Source of the DNA: Deltaproteobacteria bacterium
GTDB taxonomy: Bacteria > Myxococcota_A > UBA9160 > UBA6930
Assembly (NCBI GenBank): GCA_029261795.1
Contig: JAJDAP010000022.1
Span: 24,337-88,336 of the forward strand
DNA: 64,000 nt
Direction of reading: 5' to 3'
Under the pieces are notes generated by a model that searched no databases, was not told where the DNA came from, and worked only from the letters and a program-made list of their open reading frames with translations. Of this stretch, positions 24,223 to 31,404 are shown one piece after another (position 1 is the first letter of the stretch; each line of letters starts with the position of its first letter). The position numbers and the translations under genes are program-made.

Positions 24223-26433
24223 TCACCCTACCACTTCGAGCATCGGAATACGTGACTCCGCCGCATCCAGGACGACCCCGATCGTTCTGGCCTCCTGATT
24301 TCCGGCCGCTACCAGTGCGCCGAGCAGGGCGCTCTCGCGCTCCGCGGCAATGCCGATCAGCAGGCCGCCGGACGTCTGCGGATCCAGCAGCAGTGCACTC
24401 TCGGGGCCGTCGGCACGATGCAGCGGCCCCCAGATGCGAAGCGCGGCGGCCTCATTCTGTGGATGGAAGCTGCTCCGCAAGCCGCGGGCGAGCGCTTCAC
24501 GCGCTCCCGGGAGAGCGGGGACCGCTTCGACCGAGATCTGCGCGCGGACGCCGGATGCCCCTAGCATCTCGCCGAGATGAACGGCCAGGCCGAAGCCGGA
24601 GATGTCGGTGACCGCACTGGCCGCGTGCTCACGGGCCAGTTCCGCAGCACTGGCATTTCCCGACAACATGGCGCGATGAACCTCGCTGACCTGCGCACCA
24701 CTCGCGCGTCCCTGCATGTCGGCCGCGAGCAACACCCCGGTCCCGAGCGGCTTCGTCAGTACGAGTCGGTCGCCGGGGCGAAGCCCAGCCTTGCTGAACG
24801 GAAGCTGCCCGGCGCCGAGACCGCCCAACACGGTGAGACCGACCATCAACTCAGGACCGACGGTGCTATGTCCGCCGACGAGCGAGATCTTCCGTGCGTC
24901 GAGTTCACTCCGCACGCCGGCCATCACCTGGAACAGCGTCTCTTCGGAGTGTCGCTCGTCGGAAACCGTGACCCAGGCGAGGGCATGACGGGGCGTCCCG
25001 CCGCTGGCATCCACGTCGCTCACCGCATTCTGTGTGGCGACCCGCCCGACGAGCCACGGATCGTCGGTGAAACCCCGGAAACCGTCGACGGTGGCCAGCA
25101 CGATGTCGCCACTCGGGGTCGCGATGGCGGCGGCATCGTCGGGCTCTACCAGCCCGACGCGAACGCTCGGATCCGGTACTGCCGGTTCGAGCCGCGACAG
25201 GGCCTGGGCAAGGCCGCCGGCCCCGACCTTGGCTGCGCAGCCTCCGCAGGCCATCTCCTCCATTCCCATCGATTCCGGTGACGGGAACGCCAGGGCGTCA
25301 CTGCCGTCTGGGGCCAGGACCTGGAAGCGTTCCATGAAGCGGCGATCGATCCGATCTTTCAATGCGAAAACGGCAGGACCGGCGAAGGCCATGCCCCACT
25401 TGCCGCCGAGTGCGCGCCCGCCGCCGAGGTTCAGCAGCGAGAGGAAATCGCGCTGGGGTCGGTAACGCCGGAGGGAGCGACCCGCGAGCCGCGCGCGCAG
25501 GTTTGCGTCGAGAACCGGCCCCTGGCGCACGGCGTATACGCCGGCACGGGGAATCCACGGGTGGGCGTCCGATGCGGCGCAATCACCCGCGGCAAAGACG
25601 TCATCGTCGTCGACACTTTGAAGTGTTTCGCGTACACGGAGGAAGCCGGCCGGGTCGCGGCCGAGTGGGATGGACGCGAGCAGGGGAAGGGGTGTCGCGC
25701 CCGTGGCCCAGATGACGCGATCGAACGCGAGCGACTCGCCGGCTTCGAGCACGAGCCCATCGCGTGTCACCGCCTGGACGGTCGTCTGGTTTCGCACGGG
25801 AATTCCACGTTCGGCGAGGATTCCCGACGCGCGCCGGCGAAGCGCGCGGGAGGCGCCGGGCAGGATCTCGGTTCCCGATCCGAGCAGCTGAATTTCGGGA
25901 GCGCTTCCGCTCGCGCGCAGCCGTGCCTCCAGGCAGAACGCCAGCTCGATACCGGCGGCGCCGGCACCCACGACGGCAATGCGTCTCGCGCCCGCACCCG
26001 CGTAGGCGTCGAGCGCTGCCACGAATCGGCCGATCGGTCGCGTCGCGAGGGCGTGCTCCCGGACGCCGGGCAACTCGGCGCCGATCACGGTCGAGCCGAC
26101 GTCGAAACTGATGACGTCGTATCCGATCGGCGGACGGCCGGCGAGTTCCAGCCGGCGGGCCCCGGGGTCGAGGCCGATCGCGGCAGCCAGGATCACCCGC
26201 GCACCCGCCCGGCGGGCCAGCGGAATGCAGTCGATCTCCAGTTCGGCCGCCTGGTAGTCGCCGGCAACGAAGCCGGGAACCATCCCGGAATAGACCGCGT
26301 ACGGGCGATCCAGGACCAGCGTCAGCCGAACCCCGGGGGCCGGCTTCATCATCCAGCGGCGCAGCACCTGGACGTGGGCATGGCCGCCCCCGACAAGGAC
26401 GAGATCGGACTGGATCGGATCAGCGCGAATCAG
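24223..26433 (-). CDS. selD: Flavoprotein-selenophosphate synthase fusion (NDH-2-like domain + SelD)
   Basis: The N-terminal half (about 1-375) is a pyridine nucleotide-disulfide oxidoreductase-type flavoprotein, with RRIAVVGAGAAGIELAF as the second nucleotide motif and VFAAGDCAA near its end. The C-terminal half (about 385-735) is SelD: ACGGCAAKV (Cys-type active site, near 391), AVSDVDASGG, ISLVGGHSTVGPELMVGLTVLG, TKPLGTGVLLAA, TDISGFGLAVHL and LDPQTSGGLL. SelD makes selenophosphate from selenide and ATP, the selenium donor for Sec-tRNA. The same fusion is known in cyanobacteria and other bacteria. Start: a GTG at 26367 would cut off the in-frame FAD motif LVLVGGGHAHV encoded just upstream (26368-26403). 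The frame is open to 26475 but has no ATG/GTG/TTG there; the CTG at 26433 is the best non-standard start, or the N-terminus holds a frameshift. Confidence 0.88.
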   Translation of the reverse strand: MIRADPIQSDLVLVGGGHAHVQVLRRWMMKPAPGVRLTLVLDRPYAVYSGMVPGFVAGDYQAAELEIDCIPLARRAGARVILAAAIGLDPGARRLELAGRPPIGYDVISFDVGSTVIGAELPGVREHALATRPIGRFVAALDAYAGAGARRIAVVGAGAAGIELAFCLEARLRASGSAPEIQLLGSGTEILPGASRALRRRASGILAERGIPVRNQTTVQAVTRDGLVLEAGESLAFDRVIWATGATPLPLLASIPLGRDPAGFLRVRETLQSVDDDDVFAAGDCAASDAHPWIPRAGVYAVRQGPVLDANLRARLAGRSLRRYRPQRDFLSLLNLGGGRALGGKWGMAFAGPAVFALKDRIDRRFMERFQVLAPDGSDALAFPSPESMGMEEMACGGCAAKVGAGGLAQALSRLEPAVPDPSVRVGLVEPDDAAAIATPSGDIVLATVDGFRGFTDDPWLVGRVATQNAVSDVDASGGTPRHALAWVTVSDERHSEETLFQVMAGVRSELDARKISLVGGHSTVGPELMVGLTVLGGLGAGQLPFSKAGLRPGDRLVLTKPLGTGVLLAADMQGRASGAQVSEVHRAMLSGNASAAELAREHAASAVTDISGFGLAVHLGEMLGASGVRAQISVEAVPALPGAREALARGLRSSFHPQNEAAALRIWGPLHRADGPESALLLDPQTSGGLLIGIAAERESALLGALVAAGNQEARTIGVVLDAAESRIPMLEVVG

Positions 26434-26516
26434 GGCAATCCCCGGTCGGAGCGTGCCCGTTCTGTCGCGTCCTGGTCATCGCGGCCTCCCCTGCGCGCTG
26501 GGACCATACAACGGGA

Positions 26517-26548
26517 TTGACATATTCTATATTTCCAATATATTGGAA
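26517..26548 (+). promoter_or_regulatory. ArsR promoter and palindromic operator
   Basis: A -35 TTGACA (26517-26522) and a -10 TATATT (26539-26544) are 16 bp apart. A perfect 16-bp palindrome TTCCAATATATTGGAA (26533-26548) covers the -10 box. This AT-rich patch stands out from its GC-rich surroundings. The ATG of arsR follows 2 bp after the palindrome, so the transcript would be leaderless or nearly so. The repressor ArsR bound here would block RNA polymerase. Confidence 0.75.
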
Positions 26549-26550
26549 TT

Positions 26551-26865
26551 ATGGAAAAGCAAGAGATCCTCGCCAGCCTCGGCGCGCTCGCCCAGGAGAC
26601 CCGACTCGATGTCTTCCGTCTGCTCGTCGAAACGGGCCCCGCGGGCCTCTCGCCCGGCGCCATCGGCTCCGCTCTGGAGCTGCCGCCGGCCACCCTTTCC
26701 TTCCACCTGAAGGAGCTGAAGAGTGCCCAGATCGTGAGCTGCAAGCGCGAGGGGCGTTCCCTTCGCTACGCGGCGAATTTTCCACGCATGGAGGCGCTGG
26801 TGCGTTTCCTGACCGAAAACTGCTGCCGTGGTTCGAACTGCAACGAACCGCGCCCGAGCGCCTGA
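26551..26865 (+). CDS. arsR: ArsR-family metalloid-responsive repressor
   Basis: The 104-residue winged-helix protein starts MEKQEILASLGALAQETRLD. Its DNA-recognition region is LPPATLSFHLKELKSAQIV. The C-terminus has the cysteine set Cys91-Cys92 and Cys97 (NCCRGSNC), the arrangement known from the Acidithiobacillus ferrooxidans-type ArsR that binds As(III) with three C-terminal thiols. Binding would release the operator at 26533-26548. It is co-directional with the ArsI gene 10 nt downstream, so it probably controls both. Confidence 0.88.
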   Translation: MEKQEILASLGALAQETRLDVFRLLVETGPAGLSPGAIGSALELPPATLSFHLKELKSAQIVSCKREGRSLRYAANFPRMEALVRFLTENCCRGSNCNEPRPSA

Positions 26866-26875
26866 AGGAGAACCC

Positions 26876-27304
26876 ATGAGACTGCAACTCGCCCTGAACG
26901 TGAGCGACCTCGAGGCCGCCGTCGCTTTCTACTCGAAGATGTTCGGAGCAACCGTCAACAAGCGGGAGCCCGGATATGCCAACTTCGCGATCGATGAGCC
27001 GCCGCTGAAGCTGGTCCTGTTCGAGGCCCCGGGCGCCGCCGATCGGATCAATCACCTCGGCGTCGAAGTCTTCGAGGATGAAGAAGTGACGGCCGCCACC
27101 GAGAGACTGAAGGCCGGGGACCTGGAATGCCTGGTCCAAGACGAGACCACCTGTTGTTATGCCAAGCAGGACAAGGTCTGGGCGGAGGAGCCCGACGGAC
27201 TGCGTTGGGAGTGGTATCGGATTCTCGAGGACAGCCGGACCTTCGGTGAGGAGCCTGGCGAGATCGCAGCGACGCCAGCGCCCGCACCTCGGAGTTGTTG
27301 CTAG
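26876..27304 (+). CDS. arsI: ArsI/CadI-family metalloenzyme (organoarsenical C-As lyase)
   Basis: The 142-residue VOC-fold protein has the ArsI signatures ALNVSDLEAAVAFYSKMFG, NKREPGYANFAI and the vicinal Cys pair ETTCCYAKQDKVW (Cys93-Cys94). The likely iron ligands are Gln4, His60 and Glu112. ArsI dioxygenases cleave the carbon-arsenic bond of trivalent methyl- or aromatic arsenicals; close relatives are named CadI for cadmium induction. The C-terminal SCC may bind more metalloid. The start at 26876 has GAAGGAG upstream; arsR lies just before it. Confidence 0.88.
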   Translation: MRLQLALNVSDLEAAVAFYSKMFGATVNKREPGYANFAIDEPPLKLVLFEAPGAADRINHLGVEVFEDEEVTAATERLKAGDLECLVQDETTCCYAKQDKVWAEEPDGLRWEWYRILEDSRTFGEEPGEIAATPAPAPRSCC

Positions 27305-27314
27305 GCGGCGGTTC

Positions 27315-27380
27315 GCGGCGGTGAACTCGCCGCTCAACCACCGACCTGGTACATCTTATTGAAACTCAATGATTTCAATA
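27315..27380. other. Spacer with two hairpins after arsI
   Basis: GCGGCG (27315-27320) and CGCCGC (27328-27333) form a 6-bp stem just past the arsI stop, without a T-run. TATTGAAA (27357-27364) and TTTCAATA (27373-27380) form an 8-bp stem in AT-rich DNA. Either could end transcription of the ars pair or of the facing methyltransferase gene; neither is a textbook terminator. Confidence 0.35.
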
Positions 27381-27457
27381 GGTTACGGTCGTTTAGGGGC
27401 GTGAGTTTGCGTCAAGCCGAGCCGCAAAGCTCACCGTCTCCTATTCAGCCTGGCTCG

Positions 27458-28237
27458 CTATTCGGACAAATCCACGGAGTCCATGAAGGAGTGCGGTACG
27501 TCCGCGATCTTCTTGCCGCCGAGCGCGAAGTAATAGAGTGGATTCCCTTCGATGGAGAATCGGTGCCGGTATCTCTCCAGGTGATGGAGATCGAGATACT
27601 CAGAAAAAATCAACTCCCGAACGAGCTGTGAGAATCCTGAGTCATCGCTCCGATCGAGAAAGGTCTCCTTGACGTTGAAGGCGACGAACCCGTCCTTGCC
27701 AACCATGTTGAACGCTTCCAAGAATGCCAATGCCGGAATGTCGCCGAATCCGAGCGCCGCGACCGAAATCAAGCAGTCGAAGGACCAGAGCTTCAGCTCA
27801 TCTCGATCGTCGTCGTTGAGCGAACAGAAATCCATCACATAGAAGGCGTCGTAGACTCCTGGCCGGTCCCGTTCGGTGGCCGCTTGCGCCTCGGGAATGA
27901 TGTCTACTCCGACCAGCCTCGAGACGCCCTGCTTCTTCAGCTCTTCGCCGACGACCCCATTTCCCGCGCCGAGGTCGAGCACCCGCAGCTCGTTGATCCC
28001 CTGCTGACATTGCGCGACCGAGGAGCGCAGAACATCTACAACGGTTGTGGGCGACTGGCACTTCAACCGCTCGTAGACGACCTGCTCGTACAGGCCCGGA
28101 ACGTCGAAGATGCGTTCGTAGTCATGCAGCCGAATCTTCTCCTTCGAATCCCCGTCCAGCAGATAGAAGTAGACCTCGTCTTGACACAGCTCGCGCACAT
28201 CGGCGGGCGGAAACTGAATTCGATGTCTCTTTGGCAC
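27458..28237 (-). CDS. Class I SAM-dependent methyltransferase
   Basis: The 259-residue protein has SAM motif I VLDLGAGNGVVGEEL near residue 86 and post-motif acidic VGVDIIPEAQ near 109; motif IV-like FDCLISVAALGFGDI follows near 153. The C-terminal LERYRHRFSIEGNPLYYFALGGKK is typical of small-molecule methyltransferases. Codon use is noticeably less GC-biased than in its neighbours and the flanking spacers are AT-richer, which suggests later acquisition. The methyl acceptor is unknown. It is isolated, convergent with arsRI, with about 300 nt of spacer upstream. Confidence 0.8.
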   Translation of the reverse strand: MPKRHRIQFPPADVRELCQDEVYFYLLDGDSKEKIRLHDYERIFDVPGLYEQVVYERLKCQSPTTVVDVLRSSVAQCQQGINELRVLDLGAGNGVVGEELKKQGVSRLVGVDIIPEAQAATERDRPGVYDAFYVMDFCSLNDDDRDELKLWSFDCLISVAALGFGDIPALAFLEAFNMVGKDGFVAFNVKETFLDRSDDSGFSQLVRELIFSEYLDLHHLERYRHRFSIEGNPLYYFALGGKKIADVPHSFMDSVDLSE

Positions 28238-28534
28238 TCTCTTCCCTCGCTTTCATGACTGTCGGACCCGCCGCAGACCAGTTGGGGGGGCAGATCAGAG
28301 ATTGCAATCGCGTCGTCGGCGGACAGCAGCCTCCTGCGCGGCCACCTAATGGGCGAAGCCATATGCCCGCGCGGCGGCCCTCCCCAAAAGGGTCGCTCGA
28401 CGTCTTTACGTCGGAATACGGCGGGGACCGGAAGGTGGACAGTCGATGAGTAGTCCCGGACCCGGAGTCTAGCAGCCTGTCAGCCAAGCCTGTGATTGCA
28501 GGAAGAATCGGGGGCGTGATCAACAACGTACAGC
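28238..28534. other. Gene-free spacer with a small hairpin and an insertion-end-like motif
   Basis: No convincing coding frame is seen. CGACGT/ACGTCG with a 4-nt loop sits at 28398-28413. CTAGCAGCCTG at 28470-28480 resembles the CTAGCAGGCTG at 364-374 and may be a scar of a mobile element end; this is weak. The spacer lies upstream of the methyltransferase, between two minus-strand genes, and probably carries its promoter. Confidence 0.4.
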
Positions 28535-29587
28535 TCACCCCCCGATCTGGAACATCTCCACCTTGCGGCGGGCCCTCGCCGGGGCCCGTTCGGCGCGCTC
28601 CTCGCTGTAGCGGTCGCGACGACGGAGCCAGGTTCCCGCGATACGTTCGAGCAGGGCTTCGTCGCTGGCGCCTTCGCGCAAAGGTTCGCGGAGGTCGCGT
28701 CCTTCCGAACCGAACAGACAGGTAAAGAGCTTTCCGTCGGCAGAAATCCGCGCGCGCGTGCAGCCGCCACAAAAGGGTTGGGAGACGGAAGCGATGATTC
28801 CGATCTCGCCGCCGCCATCGCTGTACCGATAGCGGCGGGCCACCTCCCCGGCATAGTTCGGGTCGACGGGCTCGATGGCGAAGGCTTCGCCGATCCGTTC
28901 GAGGATCTCGCTCGCAGGCACGACCTGGGACAGATCCCAGGAGTTCGTGGTGCCCACATCCATGTACTCGATGAAGCGCAGGATGTGACCGGTCCCGTGA
29001 AAGCGGCGAGCAAGCGGAACGATCTGATCCTCGTTGGTGGCGCGCTGAACCACGCAGTTGATCTTGATCGGCGTCAGCGAAGCGCGTTCGGCGGCCGCGA
29101 TGCCGTCGAAGACCTGTTCGGGGTCGCCGCGCCCTCCGCTCATGCGCCCGAACACCTCCGGATCGAGCGCGTCGAGGCTGATCGTGACGCGATGCAGACC
29201 GGCCGCCTTCAAGGCATCGGCGTGGCGCGGCAACAACACGGCATTCGTCGTGAGGGCGACGTCGCGGATGCCGTCGAGGCCGACCAGTTCTTCGATCAGG
29301 CGGGGAAGCTGCGCACGCAGCAGCGGTTCACCGCCGGTCAGTCGGAGCTTCTCGACGCCCAGTGACGCGAAGAGCCGTGCCAGGCGCACGATCTCTTCGA
29401 AGCGCAGGATCTCGCCGCGCTTCTGGAACGGGAAAGCCTCATCGAAGATCTCTTCCGGCATGCAATACGGGCAGCGGAAGTTGCAGCGGTCGGTGACCGA
29501 GATGCGGAGGTCACGGAGTGCACGCCCGAATTCGTCGCGCGGGTTCGCACCCGGCCCAGCGACGGCTTCGGCCGTGGTTTCGGTCAC
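28535..29587 (-). CDS. moaA: GTP 3',8-cyclase MoaA (molybdenum cofactor biosynthesis)
   Basis: The 350-residue radical-SAM protein has the first [4Fe-4S] motif CNFRCPYC (Cys35, 39, 42). It also has [11 protein letters not shown] near 88 and the C-terminal cluster site [21 protein letters not shown], and ends in the conserved Gly-Gly tail (QIGG) that is needed for activity. It converts GTP to the first pterin intermediate of molybdopterin. MsrP (57911-58900) in this window is one client. The start is a GTG at 29587 that overlaps the ferredoxin stop (GTGA), so translation is coupled; the frame is open further up but inside the ferredoxin gene. Confidence 0.92.
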   Translation of the reverse strand: MTETTAEAVAGPGANPRDEFGRALRDLRISVTDRCNFRCPYCMPEEIFDEAFPFQKRGEILRFEEIVRLARLFASLGVEKLRLTGGEPLLRAQLPRLIEELVGLDGIRDVALTTNAVLLPRHADALKAAGLHRVTISLDALDPEVFGRMSGGRGDPEQVFDGIAAAERASLTPIKINCVVQRATNEDQIVPLARRFHGTGHILRFIEYMDVGTTNSWDLSQVVPASEILERIGEAFAIEPVDPNYAGEVARRYRYSDGGGEIGIIASVSQPFCGGCTRARISADGKLFTCLFGSEGRDLREPLREGASDEALLERIAGTWLRRRDRYSEERAERAPARARRKVEMFQIGG

Positions 29588-29937
29588 TCGGTGAAGCCCC
29601 ACTTCTCCTTGTTCTTCTGCACTTCCTCGGGCGAGGGCTTGTCCTTGTCCTCGACCTCGGGGACTTCGAAGTCGTCCTTGGCGTCGACGATCTTGGCGTT
29701 GAGCGCCGTGTCGTCGGCGAAGACACCGGGGACCCGCTCGTCCTCGAAGATGGCTTCCCACGGGCACTCCGGCTCGCAGACGCCACAATCGATGCACTCT
29801 TCGGGATCGATGTAGAGCTGATTCGGGAACGTCGCGGCGTCGCTCCCCTTGTATTCGTAAATGCAATCGACGGGACAAACCTCGACGCAGGCTTGGTCAA
29901 CACAATCGCGGCAGAGGCTCGTGACTACCCAGGGCAT
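29584..29937 (-). CDS. fdxA: 7Fe-type ferredoxin ([3Fe-4S][4Fe-4S])
   Basis: The 117-residue protein has [18 protein letters not shown] (Cys9, 12, 17, 21, 25) and [16 protein letters not shown] (Cys48, 51, 54, 58), the pattern of Azotobacter-type seven-iron ferredoxins. A charged C-terminal tail ([17 protein letters not shown]) follows. It is an electron carrier in the cytoplasm and may supply electrons to the radical-SAM enzyme MoaA with which it overlaps by 4 bases. A GAAGGA ribosome binding site precedes the ATG. Confidence 0.9.
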   Translation of the reverse strand: MPWVVTSLCRDCVDQACVEVCPVDCIYEYKGSDAATFPNQLYIDPEECIDCGVCEPECPWEAIFEDERVPGVFADDTALNAKIVDAKDDFEVPEVEDKDKPSPEEVQKNKEKWGFTE

Positions 29938-30150
29938 CGCTCTCGATTCCTTCTCTGTGGCGCGCGGATCTTGGCGCGTTCATCCTCGCGGTCCCATCCA
30001 CCGGGATCCGCGGCGGGCAGGAACATATCCCCTCCGGTTTGCCCGCGCCTCCGTTTGTGGCGGAAGCCTTTACGAATCTTGACTCATCAGTACAGTTTAC
30101 GCCCCGCGGCTACCGCCGACGGAGTGCCTGCGCCCAGGAGATCAGTGCCA
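29938..30150. promoter_or_regulatory. Divergent control region between ferredoxin and glutaredoxin genes
   Basis: This 213-nt spacer serves two divergent operons. It has an AT-richer patch near 30070-30100 (TTGACT at 30079-30084), but no -10 at the right spacing was found, so a promoter is expected here but not resolved. Confidence 0.35.
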
Positions 30151-30477
30151 ATGCCGCTCGAAGCCGCGATCCGCGATCGGATCCAACAACTGGTCGATGG
30201 CACACCCGTGCTGCTCTTCATGAAGGGAACCCGCAGCCAGCCCCAATGCGGATTCTCTGCCCAAGTCGTCGGCGCCCTCGAGAGCCATGGCGCCGAATAC
30301 CAGACCCTCGACGTGCTGGCCGATCCCGAGCTGCGCGAGGGGATCAAGGCGTTCTCCGAATGGCCGACCGTGCCCCAGCTTTACATCCAGGGCGAGTTCA
30401 TCGGTGGCTGCGACATCATCACCGAGATGGACGCCAGCGGCGAGCTGCGGCACGCGCTCGAGCGCGCCGGCAGCTAG
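30151..30477 (+). CDS. grxD: Monothiol glutaredoxin (Grx4 type)
   Basis: The 108-residue protein has the monothiol active site QCGFS (Cys33) and the family signatures LFMKGT, FSEWPTVPQLYIQGEFIGGCDI. Such glutaredoxins bind a [2Fe-2S] cluster with glutathione and act in iron-sulfur cluster transfer and iron sensing. The ATG at 30151 follows an AGGAG site. It is followed after 11 nt by the CnoX-like gene, probably one transcript. Confidence 0.93.
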   Translation: MPLEAAIRDRIQQLVDGTPVLLFMKGTRSQPQCGFSAQVVGALESHGAEYQTLDVLADPELREGIKAFSEWPTVPQLYIQGEFIGGCDIITEMDASGELRHALERAGS

Positions 30478-30488
30478 GCTCGCGGACC

Positions 30489-31376
30489 ATGTCGTTGCCG
30501 CCCTCGGAACTGCCGGCCAGCTTCGTCATCGATGTCGTCGACGCGGATTTCGTCGCCGCGGTCGTCGATCGTTCCCATCAGGTTCCCGTCGTCGTCGATT
30601 TCTGGGCGCCCTGGTGCGGCCCGTGCAAGAACCTGGGCCCGATCCTCGAGCGGCTCGCCGGCGAGTATGCAGGCCAGTTCATCCTCGCCAAGGTCAACAT
30701 CGACGAATCCCCGGCCGTCGCCCAACAGCTCGAGATCCGTAGCATCCCGCTCGTGATGGCCTTCCGCGATGGCGCCGCCGTCAGCGAATTCGAGGGAGCA
30801 CAGCCCGAAGGCGCAGTGCGCCAGTTCCTCGATACGCTGGTCCCCAGCGCCGCGGACACAGCGGCCCGGTCTGGCAGCGAGGCGCTCGCCCTCGGCGATG
30901 CGGTCGAAGCCGAGCGCCAGTTCTCGATCGCCCTGGCCGAGGACCCGCGCCATCCCCAGGCGCTGATCGGTACGGCGCGCCTCCAAGGCAGTCGCGGCGA
31001 AAGCGAGGTCGCGCTCGCCACGCTGGCGCGGATGGGCATGGCACCGCGCGCCCTCGAGCAGGAAGCCGAACACCTCGCCGCCGAGCTGCGGAGTGCGACA
31101 CCGGCCGCCGACGCGCCGGATCTCGAGGAACTTCGCGCCGCGGCCACGGCCAGCCCGGACGATCTCCAGATCGCGCTCGATCTGGCCAAGGCGTTGACCG
31201 CCTCGCGGCGCTACGACGAGGCTCTCTCCGCCCTGGTCGAGCTCGTCTCGCGCGACAAATCCTTCGCCGACGAAGCCGCCCGCAAGACGATGCTCGACGT
31301 GTTCGAGATCCTGGGCCCGGCCCATGAACTCACCCAGGCGTATCGCTCGAAGCTGGCGCGAGCCCTGTTCGTCTGA
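30489..31376 (+). CDS. cnoX: Thioredoxin-TPR co-chaperone (CnoX/YbbN family)
   Basis: The 295-residue protein has a thioredoxin domain (about 15-115) with VVVDFWAPWCGPCKNLGP (active Cys43 and Cys46) and cis-Pro in RSIPLVMAF, followed by helical repeats (about 130-290: ALALGDAVEAERQFSIALAE, ASPDDLQIALDLAKALTA). This is the CnoX (YbbN) layout: a holdase that protects proteins from oxidation and hands them to GroEL or DnaK. Unlike the E. coli protein, which has SxxC, this has an intact CGPC, so it can probably also reduce disulfides. Confidence 0.9.
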   Translation: MSLPPSELPASFVIDVVDADFVAAVVDRSHQVPVVVDFWAPWCGPCKNLGPILERLAGEYAGQFILAKVNIDESPAVAQQLEIRSIPLVMAFRDGAAVSEFEGAQPEGAVRQFLDTLVPSAADTAARSGSEALALGDAVEAERQFSIALAEDPRHPQALIGTARLQGSRGESEVALATLARMGMAPRALEQEAEHLAAELRSATPAADAPDLEELRAAATASPDDLQIALDLAKALTASRRYDEALSALVELVSRDKSFADEAARKTMLDVFEILGPAHELTQAYRSKLARALFV

Positions 31377-31404
31377 GTCCCGGCCACCCCGGTAGAATGC
31401 CGGG

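Noticed and set aside
28470..28480. Full insertion sequence in the spacer upstream of the methyltransferase
   Set aside because: Only a short end-like motif is seen; no transposase frame and no matching second end.
30079..30100. Sigma-70 promoter TTGACT...TACAGT before the glutaredoxin gene
   Set aside because: The two boxes are only 6 bases apart; no -10 at 16-18 bases was found.
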